Source of the DNA: Clostridium sp.
Lineage (GTDB): Bacteria; Bacillota; Clostridia; Clostridiales; Clostridiaceae
Length of the DNA stretch: 51,807 nt
Assembly: GCF_021372645.1 (NCBI RefSeq)
Contig: NZ_JAJFUC010000052.1
Span: 1-51,807 of the forward strand
Direction: 5' to 3'
Shown here: one piece after another, positions 1-8,710 of the stretch
Numbering within the stretch: position 1 is the stretch's first letter
Layout: each line of letters opens with the position of its first letter
Notes under the pieces: model-generated
What the model was told of the DNA's origin: nothing
The model's input: the letters and a program-made list of their open reading frames with translations, nothing else
Database searches by the model: none
Made by a program: the position numbers and the translations under genes

Positions 1-384
1 TAAATCTTCAATTACTTCATTTGAAAGATGGTCTTTACGAAATCTACTAATTGTAGCATGATCAGGTGCTTTATAGCCTTGAAGTAACCACCTGAAATTT
101 ATATCTCTTTTGCATGCTTTTTCTATTTTTCTGCTTGAATAAATATTTTGAGAATAAGCATATGATATTATTTTGAACATGATTTTAGGTTCCACTGCCG
201 GTTTTCTTCCAACGGAAGAGTACGCCTTATACAACTTTCTGTAATCTAATCCCTCCAATACATGGCTTAGCAAGCGGACAGAATCATCTTCTGGTATTAA
301 GTTTTCTAAATTTAATGGTAATATAAGTTGAAAATTATCATTAAACTCATTATAATTTTTAATGTATGATTTAGTTAGTCGCAT
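1..384 (-). CDS. IS1182-type transposase, N-terminal part (cut by window edge)
   Basis: The minus strand is open from an ATG at 384 to the window edge, giving 128 residues that begin MRLTKSYIKNYNEFNDNF. The stretch with LLSHVLEGLDYRKLY, GRKPAVEPKIMFKIISYAYS and DHATISRFRKDH is the N-terminal domain typical of IS1182/DUF772-type DDE transposases, which includes the conserved ATISRFR segment. The catalytic residues would lie beyond the window. The upstream flank (405-487) carries a hairpin and a terminal sequence that fit the IS end. Family assignment is from motif recognition; whether the element is intact cannot be judged here. Confidence 0.85.
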   Translation of the reverse strand, partial: MRLTKSYIKNYNEFNDNFQLILPLNLENLIPEDDSVRLLSHVLEGLDYRKLYKAYSSVGRKPAVEPKIMFKIISYAYSQNIYSSRKIEKACKRDINFRWLLQGYKAPDHATISRFRKDHLSNEVIEDL

Positions 385-404
385 AATTTAATTATACAAT
401 CAAT

Positions 405-432
405 GTGAGTTCTTCGGAATTCACATTTTTTT
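405..432 (+). terminator. Hairpin with TTCG tetraloop and T-run at the IS end
   Basis: GTGAGTTC (405-412) and GAATTCAC (417-424) form an 8-bp stem with one G-T wobble around a TTCG tetraloop, followed by seven T. It lies 20 bp upstream of the transposase start, inside the presumed IS, and reads toward the right. It may stop transcription that crosses the element; that role is inferred. Confidence 0.5.
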
Positions 433-445
433 ATATCAAAAAAAT

Positions 446-487
446 GAGCCGCTACAAAACTAACTTTGTTAGTTTTGCAACAGCCTC
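446..487. repeat. Terminal hairpin and inverted-repeat end of the IS element
   Basis: CAAAACTAAC (455-464) and GTTAGTTTTG (468-477) are a perfect 10-bp inverted repeat around TTT. On the minus strand the edge reads GAGGCTGTTGCAAAACTAAC, which resembles the ends of many IS1182-like elements (GGCTGTTGCAAAA). The element therefore probably ends near 487, directly against the stop codon of the neighbouring gene. The opposite end is outside the window, so a terminal repeat pair could not be checked. Confidence 0.55.
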
Positions 488-489
488 TT

Positions 490-819
490 TTAAGAGTGAA
501 CTTTATCAATAAAGGCTTCTCCTTCACCAAGTACTACAAGTTTGTAAGTAGGTTTGAGAGGTACCATATTGTATTTTTGTGATTTAGTAGTTAATCGTAT
601 ATATTGTAATCCAATTTTATTCTCATCAAAAATGAGTATATAAAGATCATTTTTATCAGAAACATTTTGAACAGTATAAAGATTATCTGATGAAAGATTA
701 AAATCACTTATGTTATAAATACCTTCCTTAAAGACATTGGATGAATTAGCAGACGTTACTTGAAGTATATTAAATGATAAACATATTAAAATTAATAATG
801 ACATAGTGAATTTTTTCAT
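490..819 (-). CDS. Small exported protein of unknown function
   Basis: This ORF encodes 109 residues. The N-terminus (MKKFTMSLLILICLSFNILQ, then VTSANSS) is a Sec signal peptide with an Ala-containing cleavage region near residues 22-24. The mature part is about 85 residues, polar, with no cysteine and no motif I recognise. A ribosome site (AGGTGG on the minus strand) lies just upstream of the ATG. The stop codon TAA at 490-492 sits at the very edge of the IS end, so the insertion may have supplied the stop and shortened the protein. It is probably secreted; the function is unknown. Confidence 0.6.
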   Translation of the reverse strand: MKKFTMSLLILICLSFNILQVTSANSSNVFKEGIYNISDFNLSSDNLYTVQNVSDKNDLYILIFDENKIGLQYIRLTTKSQKYNMVPLKPTYKLVVLGEGEAFIDKVHS

Positions 820-1041
820 TATATAACCACCTTTCTGTTGTATTTTACGTAATAACCATAATAATATTCATTATGTTACTTAGAAAATAATGATTTGTTG
901 ACAGAAAATTTTTCTTACCTTAATAAACCACGGAATTATCCTCCCTATGTAATTGCATATAATTTCATTTTATTTTATTCACATAAATATGTAAATGAAC
1001 ATAATATATAGTATCTTAATATAACTAAGGAGGAAATTTCA

Positions 1042-1464
1042 ATGGGATGTAATAATAACAAATGTAAGGAACGTTATTATAAAGAAAATACAGATGATAA
1101 AGAGTATAAAGAAAATTGCTATAAAGTAAAAAATCATAATCATGAATTTCTATCAAGTACAGATTATGCAAAGGATGATGAGTGTGTAGAACACAATCAT
1201 CGTATTGCTGGTGTGACTGGTCCTCCAATTAGATATGGTAAATCTCATGTTCACAAAGTAGAGGAGTATACAGATACTTTTGGTGATCATTTTCATAAAA
1301 TTTGTGATACTACAGGTCCAGCTCTTTATCTTCCAGATGGAAAACACATTCATTTACTAAAAGGTACAACAGGTCCTGCAGAAGAGAATAATCATACTCA
1401 TGATTATTATTTCGCTACTCTAATTGAAGATCCTACTAATGTACCTGAAGATAAAAAATGTTAA
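1042..1464 (+). CDS. YmaF-family protein (His-rich, TGP repeats)
   Basis: This ORF encodes 140 residues from an ATG preceded by AAGGAGG at 1027-1033. The sequence is rich in His pairs (HNHE, HNHR, HVHK, HFHK, HIHL, HTHD) and has repeated TGP triplets (VTGPP, TTGPA twice), the pattern of the YmaF family first named in Bacillus. The repeats occur at about 40-residue spacing, which suggests three tandem HxH-TGP units. The N-terminus is Cys/Lys-rich. The family function is not established. Metal binding or a spore/surface role is conceivable from the His pairs, but that is inference. It appears monocistronic, followed by the inverted repeat at 1531-1560. Confidence 0.75.
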   Translation: MGCNNNKCKERYYKENTDDKEYKENCYKVKNHNHEFLSSTDYAKDDECVEHNHRIAGVTGPPIRYGKSHVHKVEEYTDTFGDHFHKICDTTGPALYLPDGKHIHLLKGTTGPAEENNHTHDYYFATLIEDPTNVPEDKKC

Positions 1465-1530
1465 ATTTAAAGGTTTTGTTTAGTTTACCATGTGACTAGT
1501 TAAATAAAATTTTAAAATTAAAATAAATTT

Positions 1531-1560
1531 ATCACACTCTGTATTAGAATAGAGTGTGAT
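1531..1560 (+). terminator. Inverted repeat after the ymaF-like gene
   Basis: ATCACACTCT (1531-1540) and AGAGTGTGAT (1551-1560) are perfect 10-bp arms around a 10-base loop. The following bases are T/A-rich but not a clean T-run. This is most simply the transcript end of the YmaF gene. The right arm overlaps the only possible start (GTG 1556) of the next ORF, which argues that that ORF is not a normal gene. Confidence 0.55.
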
Positions 1561-1939
1561 TTATATATATTACGATGATGTTTATGAATATATTGGAGAA
1601 AAAATAGAAATCAAAAATAGTGATAAGAGTGATGAAAACAAACTATATTGGATAGAAATTAATTATAATATTAAGAAACTTTTGATTTGTGATAGAAACA
1701 TTTTAAAAGGAGTATCTTGGGATGAGTTAAATAATCAAAATTTAGTATTTGGTAAAGTGGTTATCATAGACGGACAAAAGTATATTCTAAGACTTCTAAA
1801 AGTTGGAGATAAAAAGAAGGATGAAGTAGATAATGAGTGGAATAGATATATAGTAAATGAAAATCAAATTCTAGGAATTCCTTTATCAACTGAAATTTTT
1901 ATTTTTGTAAGATACATTAATTACAGATTTAATAGTTAA
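1556..1939 (+). pseudogene. Fragmentary hypothetical ORF without a proper start
   Basis: The frame is open for 127 residues, but a TAG lies two codons before the GTG at 1556, there is no ribosome site, and that GTG is inside the arm of a hairpin. The segment YWIEINYNIKKLLICDRN, then VSWDELN, then VIIDGQKYILRLL and NEWNRYIVNEN, resembles clostridial hypothetical proteins that have a conserved 'NEWD..I.NE' stretch. I recall that similarity only in general terms and cannot name a family. It is best read as a decayed or truncated copy. Function is unknown. Confidence 0.4.
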
Positions 1940-1973
1940 AATAATATTATTTATAAGAGAGGTGGGATAAGAT

Positions 1974-3005
1974 ATGACATTGCATCATTATAAAAAAAAG
2001 AGATATGAAGAAGGTTTTGACGACCTTTATACTAATTCAATATTCAAGACTCAGCTTCCGAAAAATGAATTACCTGAAAAAGTTTCAAATCCTCAAGTTA
2101 TTCGACAATTGGTGTGTGACGAGCTCTTTATGGATGGAAATGCACGTCAAAACCTAGCAACATTTTGTACTACATACATTGAAGACGAAGTACGTGATCT
2201 CATGGATTTGGCAATAGATAAAAATATGATAGACAAGGATGAGTACCCGCAAACTGCTGAAATTGAGCAACGATGTGTGAATATATTGGCGAATCTTTGG
2301 CATTCACCTGAGAAAAAAGACACAATTGGATGTTCAACAACTGGATCTAGCGAGGCAGCAATGCTTGGAGGCTTAGCACTTAAATGGCAGTGGCGTAAGC
2401 GTCGTGAAGCTCAAGGAAAATCTACAAATAATCCTAACTTTGTATGTGGACCTGTACAGATATGCTGGCATAAATTTGCACGTTACTTTGATGTTGAAAT
2501 TAGAGAAATTCCGCTAATGTGTGATGAGTTAGGTATGAATCCAGATCAACTAAAAGATTATTGCGATGAGAACACAATTGGAGTAGTGGCAACTTTGGGT
2601 AGCACATTTACTGGTATATATGAACCTGTGCAGGATATAGCTAAAGCTCTAGATGTGATTCAAAATGAAACTGGATTCGATATACCGATTCACGTAGATG
2701 GAGCTAGTGGAGCATTCATTGCTCCATTTATACAGAAAAACCTCAAGTGGGATTTTTGTATTCCCAGGGTTAAATCTATTAATGCATCAGGTCATAAATT
2801 TGGTATGGCTCCACTTGGTGTTGGTTGGATCATCTGGAGGACCGTGGCAGACTTGCCTAAGGAATTAATATTTAATGTTGATTATTTAGGAGGACAAATG
2901 CCAACCTTTGCCCTAAATTTTTCACGGCCAGCTGGTCAAGTTATTGCTCAGTATTACAATTTTTTGAGATTGGGTCATGAGGGATACACAGCAATTCAGA
3001 ATGAA
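1974..3005 (+). pseudogene. gadB: Glutamate decarboxylase, 5' part (split by group II intron)
   Basis: The ORF starts at ATG 1974 behind AGAGAGGTGGG and encodes the first 344 or so residues of a PLP-dependent glutamate decarboxylase, which converts glutamate plus H+ to GABA plus CO2. The PLP lysine is K275 in [28 protein letters not shown] and HVDGASGAF are the usual cofactor-site segments. The coding sequence matches the family up to AIQN (about 3002) and then runs into foreign sequence and a stop at 3030-3032. The continuation is found at 5684-6037. Joining 1974-3005 to 5684-6037 gives about 461 residues, the normal GAD length. The intron lies in the opposite orientation, so it cannot splice out of this mRNA. 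The exact junction (3005, 3008 or 3011 all keep frame) is uncertain. Confidence 0.85.
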
Positions 3006-3055
3006 TTAGTGATAGGTAACTCTTTGAAGTAATCTCCGAGTTTTCCCCCACTCCA

Positions 3056-3087
3056 TACGGAACGTGAGACTTTCACCTCATTCCGCA
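3056..3087 (-). other. Group II intron domain V
   Basis: On the minus strand TGCGGAA-TGAGGT-GAAA-GTCTCA-CG-TTCCGTA folds into the domain V hairpin: a 7-bp lower stem, a two-base CG bulge, an upper stem with G-U pairs and a GAAA tetraloop. By my alignment the catalytic triad position reads UGC rather than the common AGC. It sits 25 bases after the maturase stop, as expected. Confidence 0.75.
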
Positions 3088-3111
3088 GTCCAACAAATTT
3101 ATATTACTTAA

Positions 3112-4947
3112 CTATATAGCTAAATTTTCTACTTGCTTTCTTAAAGAATTAACCTTTTTGAAACCTTTATCGTCTAAATTTAAGATTTTCATGTACTTTT
3201 CAATGGTTTCTTGTTTGGCACTATGAATTAGTTTATGTGCTTCTTCACATATCCAAACTAGGTTTTTATAGTCATCAGTTCCACCTAAAACTTTTGGTTT
3301 TTTATGGTGACATTCCATATTTCCTATTTCTAATTGACTTCCAGTAACATAGCATTTGCCTTGTTGCCCTGCTATCAACGAGATTCTATTATCATTATAT
3401 TCAATAGATTGTGAGTCATTGTTACTCCTTAACAAATATTCCATTAGGTGTTTGAATCCTCCTAATTTCTTGTGTATGAGTTGTCTACCTTCTACTGTAT
3501 AATTATTGATGTTTTGACTAAAGCACATTGGTGGTTTAGTTTTACATCCGTAAATAGGAAAAAGAGTTACATTCTGAATGGTTCTGATTTTACCATTGTA
3601 GTCACCGTATAATTTATTATAAGTTTCAGATTTTTTAGGTTTATCTGTAACATAATTCTTTAATCTTATATCCAAAGTTTTTGTTACTAAGAAATTGATT
3701 TCGCCAAAGTCCAAACTTACATTGGTGGCACTATTATAATAATTGTGACTACCCAGTATAATAGAGTTGAGTTTTGATACCTCTTTACTATTACAGTTCT
3801 TTTGTATTATTCTTATTTGGTCTTTTATTTTGTTAATTGTGTTTTTCTTGGCTTTATCACTCATATTACTTTGACAGACGTATTTATTTGATTTGGGTTT
3901 TACTTTGAAGGCAAAACCTAGAAATTCAGTTCTATTCTTCCTTACATTGGTTATTTTAGATTTTTCAGGACTTATATCTAAATCCAATCTTTCTTTTAAC
4001 CATTGTTTAGTTGCTTTATATATCCTTTGGGCGGTGTCGTAATCTCTACAGAAAATCTTGAAGTCATCTGCGTATCGTACTAGCATTATTTCTTTCAGTT
4101 CAGATTTTCTTATGGCTCTATATTTATTTGAATGGTCAATGTATGTTTTTCTATCAAATAGATAATTGTGTTTAGTTTCAAATGTTTCCCATTGTGAGCT
4201 AATCCACCAATCCAATTCGTTGAGTACAACATTAGATAACAAAGGACTTATTATACCACCTTGTGGCGTTCCTTTTGTTGGTATTCCTTCTCCTTGTATT
4301 TCTGATTTAAGTATTTTGCCAATTATGCTTATTAAGTTTTTATCTTGAATACCCATACTCCAGAGTTGTTTCTTTAACTTTGCATGATTTACATTGTCAA
4401 AGAACCCTTTAATATCAATATCCACTACATAATGCAAGCTATTTCTATTCATTAAGAATATACTTCTTGCTATAGCATGGTCTGTTGACCTGTTAGGTCT
4501 GAAACCATAATTATGATTATGGAATTTGGCTTCACATATTGGCTCTAATACTTGTTTTATACATTGCTGTATAATCCTATCATCCATACATGGTATCCCT
4601 AAAGGTCTAGTTTTACCATTTGATTTGGGTATTTCAACTCTACGAACACTTTTAGGATGATAATTAGCTAATTTATTTTGAAAGTAGCTAACGAATTTAT
4701 CTTTATCCCATTCTTTATAGTGAGTAATATCAAGATTATCTGTTCCCACAGTTGTTGAACCCTTATTCTTCTTGATATTTCTATAAGCTAGAAGTATATT
4801 CTCCTCCTTTGATATATATTGCATTAAGTTTCTGAATTTATAATCATTACATGACTGTTCATGTAACTTATCAAAAGTATTCTGCATTGAGTAATATTCG
4901 TTATTTCTTAGCATTTGTCGTTTCTTTAAGTCTAAGCTTTCCTTCAA
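3112..4947 (-). CDS. ltrA: Group II intron reverse transcriptase/maturase with HNH endonuclease
   Basis: This protein has 611 residues. The RT domain shows KSNGKTRPLGIPCMDDRIIQ, NYGFRPNRSTDHAI, GTPQGGIISPLLSN and the catalytic YADD at residues 292-295. The maturase (X) region follows. The C-terminus, about residues 530-590, is an HNH endonuclease (GKCYVTGSQL, ECHHKKPKVLGGTDDYKNL, HKLIH). It promotes splicing of its own intron RNA and target-primed reverse transcription into DNA. The TTG start at 4947 is chosen because GGGGG lies 10 bases upstream. An ATG twelve codons downstream is an alternative. All domains appear intact. Confidence 0.9.
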   Translation of the reverse strand: MKESLDLKKRQMLRNNEYYSMQNTFDKLHEQSCNDYKFRNLMQYISKEENILLAYRNIKKNKGSTTVGTDNLDITHYKEWDKDKFVSYFQNKLANYHPKSVRRVEIPKSNGKTRPLGIPCMDDRIIQQCIKQVLEPICEAKFHNHNYGFRPNRSTDHAIARSIFLMNRNSLHYVVDIDIKGFFDNVNHAKLKKQLWSMGIQDKNLISIIGKILKSEIQGEGIPTKGTPQGGIISPLLSNVVLNELDWWISSQWETFETKHNYLFDRKTYIDHSNKYRAIRKSELKEIMLVRYADDFKIFCRDYDTAQRIYKATKQWLKERLDLDISPEKSKITNVRKNRTEFLGFAFKVKPKSNKYVCQSNMSDKAKKNTINKIKDQIRIIQKNCNSKEVSKLNSIILGSHNYYNSATNVSLDFGEINFLVTKTLDIRLKNYVTDKPKKSETYNKLYGDYNGKIRTIQNVTLFPIYGCKTKPPMCFSQNINNYTVEGRQLIHKKLGGFKHLMEYLLRSNNDSQSIEYNDNRISLIAGQQGKCYVTGSQLEIGNMECHHKKPKVLGGTDDYKNLVWICEEAHKLIHSAKQETIEKYMKILNLDDKGFKKVNSLRKQVENLAI

Positions 4948-5683
4948 GTCTGTTAATCCCCCTTTATGGAGTTTGGCATCTCTTAGTCATACTCGAACCT
5001 TGAATATTATTTAGTATTTAATATTTCATATAAATTTGCCTTGTGGCTATTGCTCCATTTCCATTACAGAAACTTCTATGCTCATGCCACTACACTCCTT
5101 TGGATTAAGATAAGTTATATGTTATACATTTTCCTTACCAATGCTTCACCGATAGTAAAGTCTCCACATTCCAAACTTTCCTTGTTCCATTATTATTATC
5201 TTTACATATATCCGTAGGTCGTTAGTTTGAGCCTATAAGCTTGATAGTGCCTGTAACACTATATGGATTTTCATAGGCATAAAGTTTACTAATCCACACT
5301 TATTACACTTTATGTGTTATGTGCATTTCTACACATTGTATTTTTAGACCCGTACATTCCTAACTTTGTCAGTCTTTTATAAGACATACTAACCATAGAT
5401 ATTTTATAGACCTTAGCCCTATATCACTCGGTTACCTCTAACTCGGTTTTCCTCAACATGATTACTCATTTGTTAGGGTGATTTCTAAGGCGTTTTAACG
5501 AGCTTCTTACCTAAAACTATTTACTTAATTAAAGGCAAGTCGTATCCTTTGGGAAGGCATTTCAAGGCGTTACCCTATCATTCTACCTATCATAATAATA
5601 GTTCTAATTTCTGAATTTAATCAGCTAATTAGGCTAGTTTTGTAATAAACCTTCGCTTATCTTTGTCTAGCAACAAGTCACAC

Positions 5684-6037
5684 TGTGCCAATACTGCCCA
5701 GTATTTAGGAGAACAGATTAGAAAAATAGATTTATTGGAAATATTATATGATGGTCACGGTGGTATCCCCGCAGTTTGTTATACCCTAAAGGATGAAAAT
5801 GCAACTGGATTTTCACTTTACGATCTTTCTGATCGTTTGAGAATGCATGGCTGGCAAATTGCCTCCTACCCACTCCCAAGCAATCGTCAGAATATAACCG
5901 TACAACGTATTTTAATTCGTCACGGTGTTAGTCGTGATATGGTATTTTTACTCCTTCGTGATTTACGTAAGGAATTGGAGCATTTAAAGAATAACCCAGT
6001 ATTAAATTCTTTAAGCAAAGTTAGTTTCCATCATTAA
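5684..6037 (+). pseudogene. gadB: Glutamate decarboxylase, 3' part
   Basis: From TGT at 5684 the frame encodes about 117 residues (CANTAQYLGEQIRKIDLLE onward) matching the C-terminal domain of glutamate decarboxylase, including GIPAVCYTLKD, LYDLSDRLRMHGWQIASYPL, RILIRHGVSRDM and the terminal VSFHH. The C-terminal Lys/His end resembles the acid-responsive tail region of bacterial GadB. The open frame extends upstream to a TTG at 5663, but those codons belong to the intron 5' end. It has no ribosome site of its own, so it is most likely not translated. No gadC antiporter gene is nearby. Confidence 0.85.
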
Positions 6038-6099
6038 TTAAGATGCATATTCGGACTGTTATTTTCTTTGAAATGATTTATAATATTCTTAATTTGATA

Positions 6100-6180
6100 A
6101 GGAGCTGTATTAGAATTAGTTGGCTTAAATTAAATTTTTAAAATTTTAATTTCATAACATAGACTTTTGAGACAGCTCCT
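6100..6180. repeat. 81-bp inverted-repeat element (MITE-like or bidirectional terminator)
   Basis: AGGAGCTGT (6100-6108) and ACAGCTCCT (6172-6180) are perfect 9-bp arms enclosing an AT-rich, partly self-complementary core. The right edge on the minus strand reads AGGAGCTGTCTCAAAAGTC, which resembles IS terminal repeats of the GCTGTCTCAAAA type. It lies between the convergent gadB remnant and the helicase gene, so it may also end both transcripts. Confidence 0.45.
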
Positions 6181-6274
6181 CTATTTATCTAATTTAACTA
6201 CACTAATATACAATTCATCACGTTAACAATAACGAGAATATAATATAGATTAAAATGAATAAACTTATATATAT

Positions 6275-7384
6275 TTAAATTTCTACAGTTCTTCTAGGAA
6301 TTTTAAATCCAATGGTGTCTTCAATTTGTTCTAAATCTCTCATATTTTTAGGATCTATGAACATGCATGTATAACCACTTTCTCCAGCTCTACCAGTTCT
6401 ACCTATACGATGAATATAGCTTTCAACGGTTTCTGGTATATCATAGTTATAAATATGAGTTATTCCATTTATATCTAAGCCTCTTGCTGCAACATCTGTT
6501 GCAATTAAATATTGAATGTCAGCATTTCTAAAAGACTTCATTATTCGCTCTCTTTTATTTTGTGGAATATCGCTGTGTAATTTTACACAATTATAGTTGC
6601 GGGTATGTAAAATTACTTCAAGTTCATCAACTCTTCTTTTAGTTCTACAAAATATAATAGCCATAAATGGATTATCTTCATCCAATACTTTGCATAAAGC
6701 CTCTCTTTTATTTCTATCAGTAGTTTCAACTACATCTTGCTTTATGGCACTTAAAGTAACTTCTTCTTTTTTTATAGAAACAATACTTGGATCATTCATA
6801 TATCTATATGCTAATTTTTTTACAGATGAATCCATAGTTGCAGAAAAACAAAGCATTTGGCGGTTTTTAGGCATTAGCTTCATAATTGCTTCAACTTCAT
6901 TTTTAAAGCCCATTAACAGCATTTGATCTGCTTCATCTAAAATAAAAGTCTTTAATTTACTTAAATCAATTGTTTTTCTTTCTAGATGATCTAAAAGCCT
7001 ACCTGGAGTTGCAATTATTAAATGAATATTATTATTTAACTTTTTTAACTGGGATGCAATGTCTTTTCCACCATAAGTGGCTAAGATATTTACGCTTTTA
7101 GCTTCTTTAAGCTTATTAGCTTCGTTAGTTATTTGAATAGCAAGTTCTCTTGTTGGAGTTAATATGAGATCTTGAATTTCATTTGATTCTGAATTTATAT
7201 TCTCAAAAAGAGGAAGCAAAAAAGCAAGAGTTTTACCAGTTCCAGTAGCTGCTTCTGCAATTATATCTTTTCCTTCTTTTATAAGAGATATACTTTGTTC
7301 CTGAATCGGGGTAGGAGTATCAATTCCTGTACTTTTTAATATATTTATTAAATCATCACTAAGACCTAATTGTTTAAAATTCAT
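6275..7384 (-). CDS. DEAD-box RNA helicase
   Basis: This protein has 369 residues from the ATG at 7384 (MNFKQLGLSDD). That start is preferred because GAAAGG lies 10 bases upstream; the longer frame to 7402 places the ribosome site inside the gene. All superfamily 2 DEAD-box motifs are visible: Q motif (TPTPIQEQSI), I (AATGTGKT), Ia (PTRELA), Ib (TPGR), II (DEAD), III (SAT), IV (IIFCRTKRR), V (ATDVAARGLD) and VI (HRIGRTGR). The protein ends shortly after motif VI, so it lacks the RNA-binding C-terminal extension of CshA or DbpA. It should unwind short RNA duplexes using ATP, in ribosome assembly or mRNA turnover. It is transcribed alone. Confidence 0.92.
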   Translation of the reverse strand: MNFKQLGLSDDLINILKSTGIDTPTPIQEQSISLIKEGKDIIAEAATGTGKTLAFLLPLFENINSESNEIQDLILTPTRELAIQITNEANKLKEAKSVNILATYGGKDIASQLKKLNNNIHLIIATPGRLLDHLERKTIDLSKLKTFILDEADQMLLMGFKNEVEAIMKLMPKNRQMLCFSATMDSSVKKLAYRYMNDPSIVSIKKEEVTLSAIKQDVVETTDRNKREALCKVLDEDNPFMAIIFCRTKRRVDELEVILHTRNYNCVKLHSDIPQNKRERIMKSFRNADIQYLIATDVAARGLDINGITHIYNYDIPETVESYIHRIGRTGRAGESGYTCMFIDPKNMRDLEQIEDTIGFKIPRRTVEI

Positions 7385-7679
7385 ATTCTTCATACCTTTC
7401 ATATGCCTAAGATTTATAGATAACCAAGTACTAAGCAGATTTTTAGCTTTGGTATATATTAATCTAGTATTTTAATTTTAACTAAGCACTATTCTATATA
7501 ATATAGGTACTTATTTATAAAAGTCAATTAATAAAAATATTTATTTTAAAAAATAGCGTTACAAAACAATAAAATATGTTAAATTTAAATAGAAAAGCAA
7601 TATATATGTTAGTATTTGATTTTTTAAACATAACTTAATATAATTAGAGTAAAGAGAAAGGCTAAAGTATGGTGGTTTT

Positions 7680-8108
7680 ATGAAAATTTCAACAAAAGGT
7701 AGATATGGATTAAGAGCATTAATAGATATCTGTTTATATTCGTCAGCTGAAATGGTGACAGTAAAAAGTATTTCAGAAAGACAAGGAATATCAGAAAGAT
7801 ATTTAGAGCAAATATTTTCTTTACTTAGAAAAGGTGGAATAATAAATGCTAAAAAAGGAGCTCAAGGGGGATATTTTTTGGCTAAAAGCGCTAGAGAATT
7901 CACAATTGGGGATATTTTAAGTGTTTTAGAAGGAGATTTGCTTTTAATTGATGTAGAAAAAGATGAAAATGCAATAGAAAATTTTATAAGTGAAAACTTA
8001 TGGAATGTTATAAATAATAAGATAAGTTCATTTTTTAATTCTATAACTTTAGAAGATTTACTTAATGATTATAAAAATAACAATAAAGAAGATATGTATT
8101 ATATATAA
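7680..8108 (+). CDS. Rrf2-family transcription regulator
   Basis: This protein has 142 residues, starting at ATG 7680 five bases after GGTGG. The N-terminal winged helix (MKISTKGRYGLRALIDIC, SISERQGISERYLEQIF, GIINAKKGAQGGYFLA) is diagnostic of Rrf2. The usual Fe-S cysteine triplet of IscR/NsrR is absent; the only Cys is in the first helix. It is therefore closer in type to CymR-like cluster-free members, which control sulfur and cysteine metabolism through protein partners. The target is not evident from neighbours: the gene stands alone between the helicase on the other strand and the trp leader. Confidence 0.85.
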   Translation: MKISTKGRYGLRALIDICLYSSAEMVTVKSISERQGISERYLEQIFSLLRKGGIINAKKGAQGGYFLAKSAREFTIGDILSVLEGDLLLIDVEKDENAIENFISENLWNVINNKISSFFNSITLEDLLNDYKNNNKEDMYYI

Positions 8109-8336
8109 TATATTTAGGTGTATGCCATAAAGTGAGACTTTTTATGTGGAATTATATATTTTTCTATACTATGTATATGTAAAGTTATGAAGAGGCCTAC
8201 TGTTATTGTAGACTTATGTTGTTTATGTTATTTTAATACTTTTTAATATATTTTGAGATGTTTAGTAATATGTAGATCTAGTAAGCATTCTAAAGAAAAA
8301 ATATTATAATGCTTGAAATTTGATGTATTATCGGAG
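8109..8336. other. Intergenic stretch between the Rrf2 gene and the trp promoter
   Basis: This stretch is AT-rich with no open frame of note. A weak hairpin (CTAC/GTAG near 8196-8215) is the only local structure I see; it is not a convincing terminator. Confidence 0.5.
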
Positions 8337-8365
8337 TGGAAATATTTATAAAATATGCATATAAT
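8337..8365 (+). promoter_or_regulatory. Candidate promoter of the trp operon
   Basis: TGGAAA (8337-8342), a 17-base spacer and a consensus TATAAT (8360-8365) lie about 20 bases before the first T-box stem. Transcription would start near 8372. The position relative to the leader is the main support. Confidence 0.5.
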
Positions 8366-8384
8366 AAATATAAAGTTAAAGCCT

Positions 8385-8710
8385 GTGATAAGAATAGTAG
8401 ATAATAATGCTTAGTGTAAAGAGAGTTCGAAGTTGGTGAGATTCGAATACTGTAGATATTATTGAATGGGTCTTTGAGGTGACATTTTGAAATTTTTAAG
8501 AGTAGAAATGTACGGGAAGTCAGCCGTTAAAATGACAGGATATAAATTGTGAGAAGTATAAACATAACTTTATTTGTATTTTAATGCAAGAAGCATGTTG
8601 TAAAGTTTCTTTAAGTTGATAATCTCATTATTGGTATCTGATAAAGTATATACATTAGGTGGTATAACGGAATTGTAGCATTTCGTCCTGGTTAGGATGA
8701 GATGTTTTTT
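8385..8710 (+). promoter_or_regulatory. T-box riboswitch (tRNA-Trp type) with antiterminator and terminator
   Basis: The leader contains the conserved stem I start (AAGAATAGTAG), the AGAGAG...TTGGTGAGA apical stretch (8420-8445) and a candidate specifier triplet TGG at 8467-8469 (context GAA-TGG-GTC), which is the Trp codon. The T-box sequence AGGTGGTATAACG is at 8657-8669. The competing terminator is CATTTCGTCCT (8679-8689) paired with AGGATGAGATG (8694-8704), followed by six T. Uncharged tRNA-Trp would stabilise the antiterminator and allow transcription. The specifier choice is inferred from position and from the downstream trp genes. Confidence 0.85.

Larger units (their letters stand above)
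3006..5683 (-). mobile_element. Group II intron, antisense to gadB
   Basis: The element is about 2.68 kb and is transcribed from the minus strand. Its 5' end is placed at 5683, where the minus strand reads GTGTGACTTGTTGC, a bacterial group II 5' end (GTGYG). Next come about 735 bases of ribozyme domains I-IV (5683-4948), the reverse transcriptase ORF (4947-3112), and domains V and VI (about 3087-3006). The flanks are the two halves of gadB, so insertion without loss of target DNA is supported by the restored length and frame. The 3' end is uncertain by several bases. The intron ORF type (RT, maturase, HNH endonuclease) implies retrohoming ability. Whether it is still mobile cannot be told. 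Confidence 0.85.

Noticed and set aside
1025-1353. Two open frames opposite the YmaF-family gene
   Set aside because: Their composition (Tyr/His/Leu runs) mirrors the His-rich repeats of the real gene, and neither has a ribosome site.
1974-3032. A complete 352-residue gadB gene
   Set aside because: The last residues after AIQN are intron sequence; the rest of the enzyme is found at 5684-6037.
3006-5683. Rescue of gadB by RNA splicing of the group II intron
   Set aside because: The ribozyme is encoded on the strand opposite to gadB, so the gad mRNA contains only its complement.
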